64,000 nt of DNA from the NCBI GenBank assembly GCA_019055375.1, contig JAHQIW010006006.1:1-64000 (forward strand), given 5' to 3'. Numbering within the stretch: position 1 is the stretch's first letter; every line of letters begins with the position of its first letter. The position numbers were made by a program, and so were the translations under genes. Below the pieces are notes generated by a model that worked only from the letters and a program-made list of their open reading frames with translations, was not told the DNA's origin and searched no databases. This document shows, piece after piece, positions 12,629 through 23,540 of this stretch. The DNA is from Parelaphostrongylus tenuis (lineage: Eukaryota > Nematoda > Chromadorea > Rhabditida > Metastrongylidae).

Positions 12629-12889
12629 TGGTAAAGCTCTTCAGTATGTGAGTTCAATACTTTTTGTTGGTACGGCTCGGTTAGCTTGAGGAATGCACTA
12701 CTCTTGAGTTTACACTGGAAGCTTCTGATTTAATTGCTAAGCATCGCCATCTGGAGCGCATAGATGTCAACTATTTGACATTTGAATGTAGCTAAGAACC
12801 ACATGCAGGTTAGTAACAAAGCAACCATGAGTGGTTCGTCTTCTTAACACATCTAGTCTCGGATGTGAATGAAGTGAAGTGAAGCTGTT
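12427..12889 (-). repeat. Left arm of 463-bp inverted duplication
   Basis: It matches the reverse complement of 14584-15046 along its length with scattered substitutions. Both share a GAGTTTACACTGGAAGCTTC type segment, CATCTATGCGCTCCAGATGG and the exon described at 12308-12628. Homology stops at TTTTCGTGG on the outer side and near GAATGAAGTGA on the inner side. The spacer is about 1.7 kb. The arms lack obvious terminal inverted repeats of their own. Confidence 0.85.
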
Positions 12890-13835
12890 CTCATAATTTA
12901 TCAGTTGATGAATTATGCTCGACGGTAAAACATCTGATGACATTGATAGCTGAAGACGTGAATAAAATTCGGTACTGTTCTATTAGCCTTCGGTAAAAGC
13001 GTATTCTTTGCTGTTATCTGACGAATCTATGATTATTTAATAGCTTAAATCAAGAGACTTTCAAGGATATATTTAATTTCTCAAATTGTTCATTTTTAAC
13101 GCCATACCAGTTAAAATGAGATTTTGTTTCGCTTTTGGAGATTTCTCGCGTGATGAAGGTTTCTTATAAAAAGTTCAACCATTAGATAGAGAAAATCTTC
13201 CTGATTAAGAAAATGTGTTTGCACCTTAGAAAGAACTTCTAAGAGCTCTGCAATTCGCACAAGAAGAGTGGGTTCAAAAGGTCTCAGTGTGAAATCCAAT
13301 ATTCTTCCGGTCGTTACAAAGCTCAGAAAGGCCCCTTCCGAAAGCCAAATATACCACTATAATCGGAAAGATTTTCTTTATCCAGCGATTAAAATAAGTT
13401 ACAACAAGACTTTTATTCAGTGAAAAATTTTCGAACGAGAAACAAAATCTTATTTTGACTGGTACGGCGCTAAGAATAGGCTATTTGAAAAATTAGACAT
13501 GGCATTGAAATTCACTTGATTTCAGCTATAGATAAACTACAGAAATGTTCAAAAGCAAAAAATACGTTTTTTCCAAAGGCCTCAGTTGGCGCCGCCATAA
13601 TAGAATAGTACCGAAAATTCATGTGGTCACTAAGATGAACAAAAGTTGATTCTTTGACTCAATCGTTATATGGAAGAACAACTTGGAATAAACATGGTTC
13701 GTCGTTGGCTATAGCTCTCTCTCCGTAGGATTTTCTCTAATCAGAGACGACGAATGATGCACTCAGCTTGTTAGTATTCACGATACTCGTGTCGATTTGG
13801 CATTACTTCTTTTATTTTACACGACTCGTCGTTGT

Positions 13836-13906
13836 TTGAAGATTTCTCCTTCTTCATGAATGTTGTAGAATACTGGTTGACACGATTGTCCATCAATCTT
13901 AGTGTT
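13836..13906 (-). repeat. SINE family B fragment
   Basis: CATGAATGTTGTAGAATACT and the following bases match the central part of the family (compare 59940-59990 and 19160-19215). Confidence 0.5.
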
Positions 13907-14583
13907 GTTCGAATTGAGGTTTTGTTGACTGCTTACAAAAGAGTGTTTAGGAAGGAGATCAAACCAATTCCTTGCTTGTCAGCTTGTTTTTTGATACATC
14001 GCATGACTAAAACAGCATTACTTCCGACTTCATAATCAAAACAATGAGATTGAACAGTGAGCTGCAATGACAACTTCATGACGCCACTGAGTTACCTTGA
14101 CAGTCAATGACTTTGCAAAGGTATTCGCACAGGTTCAAGTGTAAAGAGATAAAGATGACTATCATAATGGTTAGATTGCTCTGCAATATACAAGCGCTTG
14201 TAGGTTGCACCCCGTACTCAGAGTCACCAAATCTTCCCTGTCAACGGGGTAACAACTTGGTACCACGCTAGTTATCGCCGATATACCCTAGCATAATACA
14301 CATTGAGTTTTGGAAAGTCACTATGAAAGTTACATATGAATTCAATCGCATCTGCATTGCGTACATGTTGTACAGAGTCGACTGTTTGATGCGTCTTTGA
14401 AGAAAAGATCAACGTCAATAAACAAATTCTTATTTTCATCACTTCAAAATATAAATGTTCCGGAATGGCACCACCTAACACAGACACTTTGTCCGATACT
14501 CTGCTGATGGAAGAAGCACTTTCGTCTTTTCTTCTTCACTTACTACTCGGAAGCATCGCGGAAGTTGGCTTACTACTGTGGAC

Positions 14584-15046
14584 CACTCACTTCATTCACA
14601 TGCGAGACTAGATGCGTTAAGAAGACGAAGCTACTCATGGCTGCTATGTTACTGAGCTGCATGAGGTTTTTAGCTACATTCAAATGTCAAATGACTGACA
14701 TCTATGCGCTCCAGATGGCGATGTTTAGCAATTGAATCAGAAGCTTCCAGTGTAAACTCAAGAGAAGTGCATTCCCCAGTCTAACCGAGCCGTGCCAATA
14801 AAAAGTATTGAACTCGCATACTGAAGAGGTTCACCAATGCATATGGGTCTCCAAAGTGTCGGACTTTGCTACTTTATAGTACCTTGCTCGATATTGTTCC
14901 TGCATACTCTCACACTCCATTTGTTTTTCAAGAATCTGGCAACGTTGCTTGGAATTCCCACGTTGGTATTAGTGAAATAAATCTTCTGAAAGACTGTATT
15001 TGGTTTCACAAATATGCCTAGAGATTTATTTTCGTGGCAACAGCTC
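14584..15046 (+). repeat. Right arm of 463-bp inverted duplication
   Basis: Inverted counterpart of 12427-12889. It has diverged by substitutions and small indels and ends within the exon sequence, immediately after TTTTCGTGG. The sequence to its right (15047 onward) is unrelated to the left flank of the other arm. Confidence 0.85.
14880..15046 (+). pseudogene. Broken second copy of the 12.3-kb exon
   Basis: In the plus-strand frame matching the intact copy it reads FVFQESGNVAWNSHVGISE and then ...WFHKYA followed by TAG. The remaining C-terminal part (HDGKP and HIDIS strands) is missing because the duplication ends here. It is a truncated, non-functional copy on present evidence. Confidence 0.55.
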
Positions 15047-15979
15047 GATCCGTTCCCCCAGCACTCTCTTGCAATCAATCATCTGAAAACATAGGAACCC
15101 TTTAACTCTGCCAACTCTAACTTTGCAATGAGAATCGTTTTAGTTGGCATCTCACGACAAGCATAATTGAGTCAAAATTCTCAAGCAGCAGTCAAAGCAA
15201 CGCTCGAAATGTTCTAAAGACCTTTATGACTTGTGATGAGACAGTAAGATTTGCTCTTGCAAAATTGCTGGGATTCACACAGTACGTTGTGATAACTGAT
15301 CATGTCAAACAAGTTTTAAACAGCTCACCTTTTACTAGGACGAAAGTGTAAATTCGAGAAAGATTCTGACAAACACTCCTGCATACAAAATACGAACTTC
15401 GAATAACGAAAATTCTGAGGCTCCAAGAAAAAAAGAAATTTGCAGCAGTAAAATGTTGGAGGCGATTGGTATTTCCAACGCGCTTCAGTAATGCGGGTAA
15501 AAAAGAGATGTGTTTGGGCTTAGTAAATTTCGATTCTCTACCGCTCTTTAGTTTGTTGGTCGTTTCCATTGAATTGATTGAATTGATGGAAATAATTTCA
15601 CGTAAAATCTGGAAGCATATGTAGGCTATCCTGAGTTTTCCAATTTCAAAATTTCCAGAATGAAATTTCATCCCACGGTATTTTGATCCCTTGATAACGC
15701 ACTGAAATCTTGCACGGCACGCTACGCGATCGAACGACAATAAGGTATTTTGTGTTAAATTTGAAAGTATCGTAAGTAAATGGTCGAATTATCATAAGAG
15801 TTTGACTGAGTACGACCGCTGAGACCTTAACGAGACTATCGACACTATAAACAACGCTAATGCATTCAAATGTTTATAGTGAAAATGGTTTCATGTCCTT
15901 TTTTAGAAGTGTTAATGCATATAATTATGAGAACTTGTTATACATTTGCATGCTGCCAATGAATATAATTTTTTTGTAG

Positions 15980-16448
15980 GGTATTGTGGAACTGTTAATC
16001 GTAGGTTTTGTAATAATTATCAGTTACCTGAAATTGTGAGCCAGACGAGAAAAGAGAGAAAGAGAGGTGAGCTAAAAACGAGTCACGTCGTTGTCAAGGG
16101 GTTATGTTACTCACCATTTCTAGGCAAGCACCGATACTTGTTTGCAATATATACTTCCGTTTTCGTTCCGTGCTTTTCAAACCTAATTTCATATCGCTGT
16201 AGACGTCTTGTTTGTCAGTATTAAACGATAGGTTGATATTCGAAGGACATAGGAGGTTGAGAAGTGACAGAGTTATAGAACAGACTGCTTTATCACTCTT
16301 GAAGTATGACTATATGCATACTGCTATTTTCTATGTCCCACTAGAGTCCATCGCACACACTGCTATTGTTTTGGGAAGTGTTTTACAGCTTTTGTTGAAC
16401 CTTTTTCTGTACTTCTTATGCGCATCTATTTCATGCAATTACCAGTAG
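15980..16448 (+). CDS. Candidate two-exon gene, C-terminal membrane segment
   Basis: Exon 15980-16066 follows acceptor TTTTTTTGTAG and ends at donor GTGAGC in phase 1. It contains LPEIVSQTRKERKR. Exon 16219-16448 follows acceptor TTTGTCAG, starts in the matching phase and runs 75 codons to TAG. It reads LNDRLIFEGHRRLRSDRV..., then a hydrophobic C-terminal region (HTAIVLGSVLQLLLNLFLYF). The two phases agree across a 152-nt intron. The product would be a small protein with a basic N-terminal part and one membrane helix near the end. I do not recognise the family, and upstream exons are not located. A GTAAGT donor at about 15774 may belong to one. Confidence 0.33.
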
Positions 16449-16459
16449 AAAGATCAGGA

Positions 16460-17170
16460 TAGAAAAGAACGAATGATCATCATAAATGATGTACAAACTG
16501 CGTGCATCATGCCAGTTCATGGAGGTAGAGAAATTTCACCACCTCCTGGTACAGTTTTACACTTCTGATAGACAAACTATGAATTTATTATAAAAAATAT
16601 AGGTAAAATTTCTGCACATTTGAACAGACGATTAAGAAGAAATGACTTCTAGAGGTCAGCTTGCTTGTGGTAAAAAAAAAATTGTAAACTTCTTCAACAA
16701 CAAGTAAACAATCATCCTATACATACATTGGAGTAGTAACTAATCAAAAAGAAACAACCAAGTATAACAGATCGTCCTTAGATGAAACAACGTTACAGCT
16801 GCTTTGAAAAATCTGATACTCTATCAACGGTACTCAACAACCAGAACTTATGACATTTTCAACGGCTATCAACCCTTTGCGTACGGCTGTTGATCGATTT
16901 TCGTAAACGGCGCGCAATTTTTTCCTCTTTCCCAAAAAATCTTAGGTTTATTGTAGTACTTTGATACTCCACAATTTCCTCTGCACGCTCATAAATTTTT
17001 TGGGCAAATGTAGTTCCTCTTACGCGCGAATCACTATAAAGACTTCCTCAAAAACCAAATTAGCTTCAGTTTTGCCGAAACATGTGCTAACTAATGAGCA
17101 TTATTCTAATCGGACGAAAAGTCATCCACAGACCCCAACACTGTGAGCAAAGCTTTCAAATAGGACACAT
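16460..17170. other. Noncoding between candidate gene and tin-10
   Basis: AT-rich. Open frames at 16961-17348 (+) lie partly antisense to the tin-10 3' region and show no motif. Confidence 0.45.
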
Positions 17171-17173
17171 AAT

Positions 17174-17179
17174 TTTATT
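17174..17179 (-). other. Probable tin-10 polyadenylation signal
   Basis: AATAAA on the minus strand, about 210 nt past the tin-10 stop codon. It is the first such hexamer downstream. Confidence 0.45.
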
Positions 17180-17390
17180 TTCGTTACTGCTACGCAACAA
17201 GAAAGCTTTCCCAGAGCCTAAGTACAGTATTGAGATTGCTACAAGTTACCTAAAAAAGCCCTGTCCAGAGCATAAAACTGCTACATATCGTGCATTATTT
17301 TCGACGCACGCCGTCCGCAAAGGGATAAATTATGTCGTGAATGGTTAATGCACTTAAACACAGTTAAGATCTTCTTGCTAATTCTGATCC

Positions 17391-17712
17391 CTATTGCAAA
17401 TTCATCTTTTGCAAGGCAGCTTCGTCAGCTTGTGACATCGTTGTCAATCGTTTTCCTAACTTTTCATGCACATCCAAATACTTGGCCACGCATCTATCCA
17501 AACAAACTGCCTCACCCTTCAAATAAAACCTAGTTGATGCCTAACTGTATTGCGTTCAAAATAGCTTTGGAAAAACCTTAGTGAGCTCGCCTTCCTTGAA
17601 CGTCTTTGCGATGCATTTTTTCCTGGCAGGCCGTCGTCATCCGTCGATACATATCTGACATCATTTCCATTTCTAACTCTTCAACCATAGCAAGCTGCTG
17701 CTTGGTCGCCAT
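17391..17712 (-). CDS. tin-10: Mitochondrial small Tim chaperone Tim10; +1 frameshift in exon 1
   Basis: Tim10 works with Tim9 as a hexameric chaperone in the mitochondrial intermembrane space, carrying hydrophobic precursors to the TIM22 translocase. Exon 1 is 17577-17712 (minus), starting [20 protein letters not shown] and then [12 protein letters not shown]. Exon 2 is 17391-17516, opening [20 protein letters not shown] and ending at TAG. The intron is 60 nt, with donor GTTTTT and a weak acceptor TTTGAAG. The family's twin CX3C motifs form two disulfides. The second (CLDRC) is intact. The first is interrupted: the run at 616-621 of this kilobase (17616-17621) has six A on the coding strand where five keep frame, so the second cysteine of CQEKC is lost and translation ends at an early TAA. 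With five A the protein is 86 residues, the expected family length. The codons downstream are otherwise intact, so a consensus error is more likely than a dead gene. Confidence 0.92.
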
Positions 17713-17913
17713 CGTGTCTTCAGACCTAGATTTTGGTCACTATATTATTTTACAACACTCTCCATCTCAGATTACACTGTAACAGCATCAAATCGAGAAA
17801 AACAGATATAAGAGCATGTGAGTATGCTGATCTTCTAACCAAGAACAATAAAATCTTTAAAAAGAGTTACAAAAAATATATGAGACGTTGACTGAATTCG
17901 ATTAATTCAGGAA

Positions 17914-18151
17914 TGTGGGGGCACCACGGTCGAGTGGTAGTGATGTTCGTAGCGACGTGCGTAAAGCCGAGCTCCACTCCTCAACTCTCTCCGGCAGTGA
18001 ACAACCACGCCATATGGAACGGCATAGCCAGGCTATCCTCGGGATTGCAAGGAGACTCGCTCGACCAGTATTCTACAACGTTCAAATAGAGGACGAAAAA
18101 ACGGATCGAATGTAAAAGTAGTGGGATCCGCACTGTCAAAAAAAAAAAAAC
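17914..18151 (+). repeat. SINE family B, best-preserved copy with tRNA-like head
   Basis: It starts GTGGGGGCACCACGGTCGAG followed by TGGTAG; GGTCGAGTGG matches a tRNA(Ser/Leu)-type A box. The body has GGGATTGCAAGGAGACTCGC and a TGGGATCCGCACTGTC end followed by an A12 tail. Pol III-derived retroposon with an A tail. Confidence 0.8.
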
Positions 18152-18568
18152 ATTGTGAAGTCAGGTCAATAAAGTGGTGCGTCAAAAAAGAAGTACCTAA
18201 AGAATTGATTTTGAAGACTTACACAAACTCGGCCACTAACAGACCAATCTTGGTCTTTGAGCTATATACATGGAGTACATACAACAAAAAAGGAGTGTAG
18301 AATAGTAGTAGTGATGCCGTCCATTGCTCGAAAACCCAACCTACCTAGGCAATGGTTCCACATCACACTTGCCCGGTTGATGGCAGGCGTGAAGAAATCA
18401 GATCGAACATGGTCGACTAAATGTTCCCAAGAAAACCCTCAACCTTTGATTCCGATAAAAAGAAAACCTTAGGTAACTAGAGAATCCATTACTTATTTAT
18501 GTAAGAACAAGCTTAGAGAGCTACAATCCCACCCCAACGATGACATCACCAACAACAAGACAACTTAC

Positions 18569-18770
18569 AGAAGTTAGTTTCAATGATCAAACTTGCAGCA
18601 ACACCTGTGGCCCCAGTTAGCTAGCTCATAACCACTCAAATGTCCATGCTTACTTACTTGTATACCTGAATGGCCCTTCTTCACGAATCGTGCAGAGCCC
18701 AGCACATTTTCCATTCGTTTCTTCTTTACGCCATTGTCGTCCACGATGATCTTTGGTTTGAGCACAGAGG
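18569..18770 (-). CDS. Candidate exons of an unidentified minus-strand gene
   Basis: Exon 18666-18770 (105 nt, phase 1 in, phase 1 out) lies between acceptor ATAGGCAG and donor GTATAC. It reads SVLKPKIIVDDNGVKKKRME and then NVLGSARFVKKGHS. Exon 18569-18604 follows a 61-nt intron in matching phase, reads GVAASLIIETNF and ends at donor GTAAGT. Phase agreement and residue composition favour real coding sequence. A possible start exon (ATG AGC C at about 18863-18869, donor GTACCC) would give MSPSVLKPK. The downstream end is unresolved: a GTAAGT donor at about 18223 and a short exon before it may belong. The family is not recognised. It lies upstream of tin-10 on the same strand, but nothing shows an operon. 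Confidence 0.4.
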
Positions 18771-19094
18771 CTGCCTATATGTTCATGCACAAGGCCAAAT
18801 TGCATGAGACGTCCTAACAACAAAGACGGTTTTTGCATGAGTTCGGGTACGGCTCATTCGATCTCTCATAAAGTGAGAAGTGAACTGAGCGCTTCGAGAA
18901 AAAGGGCGAATAGAAAATCAACCACATCACTCGTTAATCTAGTGAGAGAGCAAGCAATATAGATAACTTCAACGCTGGAAAATCCGTTCCCTGACAGTTG
19001 ACCTAATCAAAAGTAAACAGCCTCAATGACCCACTAATCTATTTGATATAAAACAGCCCTACTTTACCTTATCCGTTGCACAATTTCCTTTTTA

Positions 19095-19356
19095 TTCACT
19101 GTGCGGATCCGATCCCAGTACTTCTAGCACTCGATTCGTCCCCTCACGTTCATTGCCTCATTTATGACTTGAAAACCTCATGAACGTCGTAGAACATTTG
19201 CTGAGCTTATCCCTAGAATCTCGAGGATGGTAAAGCTGGGACGTTCCGTAAGCAGCTCGTTACTGACTGCCGGAGAGCAACGCGGGGAGAAGCGGGGATC
19301 CACTTACATCGAGCTGCGCCAGGCGTCACTAGCCACTCGACCACCAGCCCCCATAA
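19095..19356 (-). repeat. SINE family B
   Basis: The minus strand carries the head GGTGGTCGAGTGGCTAGTGA and the body ends at GGGATCGGATCCGCACAG. Full-length or nearly so. Confidence 0.75.
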
Positions 19357-20020
19357 AACAGATTACTCGAACAAAACGGTGCTCTTCGTTTCAGTCAGTT
19401 CCTGTACGGAGCCATAAGCAATCTACTGTAAAACACAGCACGACGGGTAGTCTTTTCACTTGATGGCAGTGTAAGTTGTCCGTCGTTGATTCCTTTACAT
19501 GTGGGGAGCCTCTTCTACCAGGGATTAAGTGAAACGAAAAGCTTCATGTTAATGATAAGGCTTAAAGGTGGAACACGTGTCCTGCATTCTATAAGTGCCA
19601 TAACAGACCTCATAAAAGGCTCAAAATAAGTCATCAGAAAGAATAAAATTGTGCAAACTAAAAGTAAGTACAAGAAATACCTAGTGGTAACGTTGAAATA
19701 TCGGAAATATTAGCGGGAAGAAATTGAAGTAAACTGAGGAAGAATCGAAAGAAATTTTGGTAGAGTAGAAAGTAGGCAAAATCACATTGCGACCACTCAA
19801 ATAACCACACAGGACATTGCTTTAGCAGATACTGCACGTGAATCGACGATTCCAATCATAAGAAACAAATTCCAAAATAGTTTATTCTTCAATTCATTAC
19901 GCAAAAATGCCTTGAGGAACACAGAAAAGTTTCCGAGATGTATAATAGCCGCTATCGCCAAGTGATATGCGAAACTTCAAAGCTCAGACGAAGCAGAACA
20001 TTTCCTTACCCTTTTCAGGT

Positions 20021-20140
20021 GCTCGTGGTAGCCGACCACGCTGACTTGGTTAGACGCGTTCCCCGGAAGGGTGCAATGGAGTATTCGATTATTGTCTGAG
20101 GTTCAAAGTTCTGCAGGTCACTCAACATTATCACACATAT
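20021..20140 (+). repeat. SINE family A
   Basis: The head GACTTGGTTAGACGCG resembles an A box, with a B-box-like TATTCGATTATTG. The tail TGCAGGTCACTCAACATTAT matches the family 3' end (GCAAAA..TCACTCAA). Confidence 0.6.
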
Positions 20141-20339
20141 ATTTCTAACATCAAACCACTGTTTAAAGTGGTCAAAGAAAAAGCACTCAAGCCGAATTAT
20201 GGCGTTCCAGCTTAATTCTTCGTTGCATTTATAGGCAGTCAATACATGTGTACACGGAATAGTTAGTTGCTCTATCGAATCTAAAGTCAAAACAATCTTA
20301 AATGAATACGGCCCTTTAGGTTATACGAGAGCAAATGAA

Positions 20340-21048
20340 GAAACGACCCATTTTGCTGGACAAGAACTTTTCATAAGAATGTTAGCAATCAATCGACAGC
20401 TTAACTTTCTAGCTACTGTGCTACGTTCACCTTTTCTAAAAAGACTATTTTATGAGTTGTAGCATTCAAAATATAATTGTGCCTTGCGCCGGTCGTGTGC
20501 TTTTAGTTTTACTTCCCTGAAACCATGAAAAGCATATGAACGTATAGAGGTAATCCTGTGGTATCAGAATCACACATTTTATTTGGAATTTCTTCCAAAG
20601 TCGACAAAAAGTCTCGGATTGAATAATGAAAACTGCACTACGCATGTGAGTAGTGATAACACAATCGATCGATCGGTCGCGAAAAGCCGTGTCAAATTCA
20701 CGGGCAGCAGAGAGCCACCCCACATAACAGCCGACAAACACCCCTCGCAAGTGAAACTCGATCTCTCCACTAAGCTGCAGTGGACGATCCTACCAGAACA
20801 TAAGCACATTGATGAACTCGACGAAAGCTAGGCCATCGAATGGTTGCTGATAGTTTCGAAGAAAAGCTTTGTCGTGTGAGAAGTACGCGCGTGTAAAACA
20901 CAGATATTTTCCTCCTATGACTGCGTTGGAAAAAAAGGGTTTCTACGAAAATGGCCGTGAGCGCAGTGGCCAAAGACTTAAGCTTTCGAATGATTACTAA
21001 AAGTGCATTGGAAAGTCTCTGTCCAGCAAAAGGGACCGTTTATTCGTT
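20340..21048. mobile_element. Terminal-inverted-repeat element, family D (MITE-like)
   Basis: The left arm begins TTTTGCTGGACAAGAACTTT and includes GTTAGCAATCAATCGA. The right arm ends CTTTCGAATGATTACTAAAA then CTCTGTCCAGCAAAAGG, the inverted counterpart. The arms are about 100 bp and there is no transposase frame inside. Related copies are at 21.93-22.71 kb and 47.74-48.29 kb. This is a nonautonomous DNA transposon. Confidence 0.6.
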
Positions 21049-21512
21049 TGTCCCGAATAACCGAGAAAACCTTTATCAAAATCAAAAAAGTATATTTGCT
21101 GCTGTGATACTATCGCAAGCACAACTACAACCGTTCATAAAACAAGACCTGAGTGGTATAACACGGGGACCGTAATAGTTGATAATATAGCCTGAACCAT
21201 CTGCTGGAAGTAGAAGCTGGAGAGCAATTAGAACAACATCAACCAGCCACAGTACAAATAGTCCTCCCAATGAGAACATTTTTATAATTCCTGAACATGA
21301 ACGGCAACATCAACATCTTCTAGTGAAATTCCAGTATATGAGAACCCACCAACGGCATAATATCCAAGATACATCCGGTCGATTCCAAGGAAACCAAGAA
21401 ATAACGATAGCAGTAAGGCAGTAGAATGATGAATATGCGCATTGTAGCTACACGAATTCGGAACCTAAAACAGGGTAACGCAATTCTAATTGGATTTGAT
21501 AGTCACATGACT

Positions 21513-21610
21513 GTAATCAACAAGACTTCTTTTATTTGACACTGAGTGAACCTCAGGCGGGAAACGAACCCGAACTCGCATTTCAACGAAGCAGTGAGCA
21601 TTGAGCTTGA
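21513..21610 (-). repeat. SINE family A
   Basis: CTCAGGCGGGAAACGAACCC is the inverted B-box region, with the family tail (CACTGAGTGAAC) on its left side. Confidence 0.5.
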
Positions 21611-21751
21611 ATGAAACAAGAGATTGTCAGACCTAGTTTTCACACTAAGGGAGGAGGGAGAGAGGTGACCGAGTGCTTGATAGTGGCGCACGCAATCAGG
21701 ATGCATTGTATTAGCTTTAACCTCCAACCCCTACTATGTGCAGTCACTAAG

Positions 21752-21925
21752 GGAAGCTCAAGCCTGGCTACTCCCACGAATGCAAGATCTGCCGGACCAG
21801 CATTCTACGACACTCACGAAGGAGGCGATATCACCAAACAACAGTTGGCATAACACGCGAAATGTTCGAAAAGCTATGGTACCATAAACGCGAGGAGACG
21901 AATCGAATGCTAGAGTATTGAAAAT
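21752..21925 (+). repeat. SINE family B, 3' portion
   Basis: It shares GGACCAGCATTCTACGA and a CGAATCGAATGCTAGAGTA segment with the other copies and lacks the tRNA-like head. Confidence 0.55.
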
Positions 21926-21929
21926 CACC

Positions 21930-22710
21930 ATTCCTTGGACAGGAACTTTCATAAGAGTGTTAGTAATCATTTGAAAGCCTGAATACCTGGCTAGAGCCTC
22001 ACGTGGTCGGCTTTTCAAAAAACCTTTTTATAAAACTGTAAGATTCAATTTAAGATCACATTTCACAGAACCACGTGTTTTTTTATTTCGCCTATATTTC
22101 GCTGGACAAACTCCTTCTTTAGAGTGCTAGTACTCATTCGATAACACAAGTTTCGAAGAACTCAGAACTGTATTTGCTTTTCGAAAAGTTCTTTTGATAG
22201 GGCTGTATGAGAAAAAAAAAAGATTTGTCTTTACACCTCGGTGGACAAAGGCCTTTCTTTAGACTATTAAAAATCATTCGATGTCGTAAGTCCAACTCTA
22301 ACGCTGTGCTTGTTTCATGAAAATACCGTTCAAAAGGGGATACCTATCGAGTTTCAAATTTTCGGCGACCTCGTTAATCGGCCAGTCCATGAGGTCGAGG
22401 GGCACGGGAGGGATGATCGATCGAGTTTGAAATATTGTTACTCAATTGAGGATTTTTTTAAGCATCGATAGAAACTTTAGAATAAAACGTAATACTCTGA
22501 AACTACGGAAAATTCTCTGCACACTAAAGCGCTTTCGTGCTTTCAGCGAATTATATGCGTATAGAAATGAAGGCACACGGTGAGTATGGAATAAAATTCT
22601 TTCTTGGATGCTACAACGTTATAAAAGAGTGTTTTGACAAAGGGGCAACGTGGGCCTGTAGCCTCAAGTCTCAGCTTTCGAATGGTTACTAACTCCATAC
22701 TATATATGAT
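21930..22710. mobile_element. Family D element with three tandem left arms
   Basis: Three consecutive, diverged left-arm copies begin near 21934 (CCTTGGACAGGAAC), 22092 (CGCTGGACAAACTC) and 22243 (GGTGGACAAAGGCC). Each is followed by TTAG/TTCT...GTnnTAATCATT-type sequence, at a spacing of about 150 bp. The internal part (GCTTTCGTGCTTTCAGCGAA) and a right arm ending about 22710 match the copy at 47.74-48.29 kb. Confidence 0.6.
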
Positions 22711-22855
22711 TTTCGTGTGGCTTCTATCTGTCATGACAGATGAACCTCAGAAAAAAATTCATTAGAGATCCACAAAAACTGATTTGCAAAATAAAACATG
22801 ATGTAGCAGAGATAAGCTTACATCTCTTTACCTCATTAAGTGACCCGTCATAAGG

Positions 22856-23090
22856 TTTCTTTTTTACCGCGTGAGTCTTCAAGCACACAGTTCGTCTCCT
22901 CACTTGTTCAACGTTTCATCATTTCATGGACGTTGCAGAACAGTGGTCAAGCACGTCTCACTGCAATAGTGAGAATGGCCAGGCTAGGGCGTTCCATTGT
23001 ACATTCGTCACTGATTGTCGGAGGGAATTGTGGGCGGAGAGGGCTGAACCCCGAGCCGCGCCGGTCACCACAAACCACGCGGTCATCGCC
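22856..23090 (-). repeat. SINE family B
   Basis: The minus strand carries a B-box-like GGGGTTCAGCCC, GCCTGGCCATTCTCAC and the GCAACGTCCATGAAATGATG body segment. Confidence 0.65.
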
Positions 23091-23364
23091 CCTCTAGGCG
23101 ACAGGGGTACCTGACAGAACTATAGTTGGAGGTGAACTTGCCAAAATGTAGAGATACGTACTTTTAGATGAAAAAAGCGAGTGCCATTAAGTAAACCGAG
23201 ACACTGAATGCCAGTAGCCGTTTTGCAAGTCACTAAAATGAGCTTCTTTATATCAATAAAAAACGACGTCGGAAGAAAAATTTACCTGTTACTGAGTTAT
23301 CTTCATTACAGTTCAATGGTTGTTGCGTGTCTACATTTATAATAGGAGGCTCACATGTATACCT

Positions 23365-23515
23365 TAAATGTTAGTCGTATACATATACGTACAGAAACAT
23401 ACATATACGTACGTGCGTAGATGTATACATGCATAAACACACGTATGCGTTTGTAAATACATATGCATACACATACGTATGCACATTTATGTATACATAT
23501 AATACATATATATGT
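23365..23515. repeat. Degenerate ATAC/GTAT alternating microsatellite
   Basis: Repeated CATATACGTA and ATACATATGCATAC motifs. Both strands read open by periodicity only. Confidence 0.85.
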
Positions 23516-23540
23516 CCATTAACCCACGAGCACCATCGAG

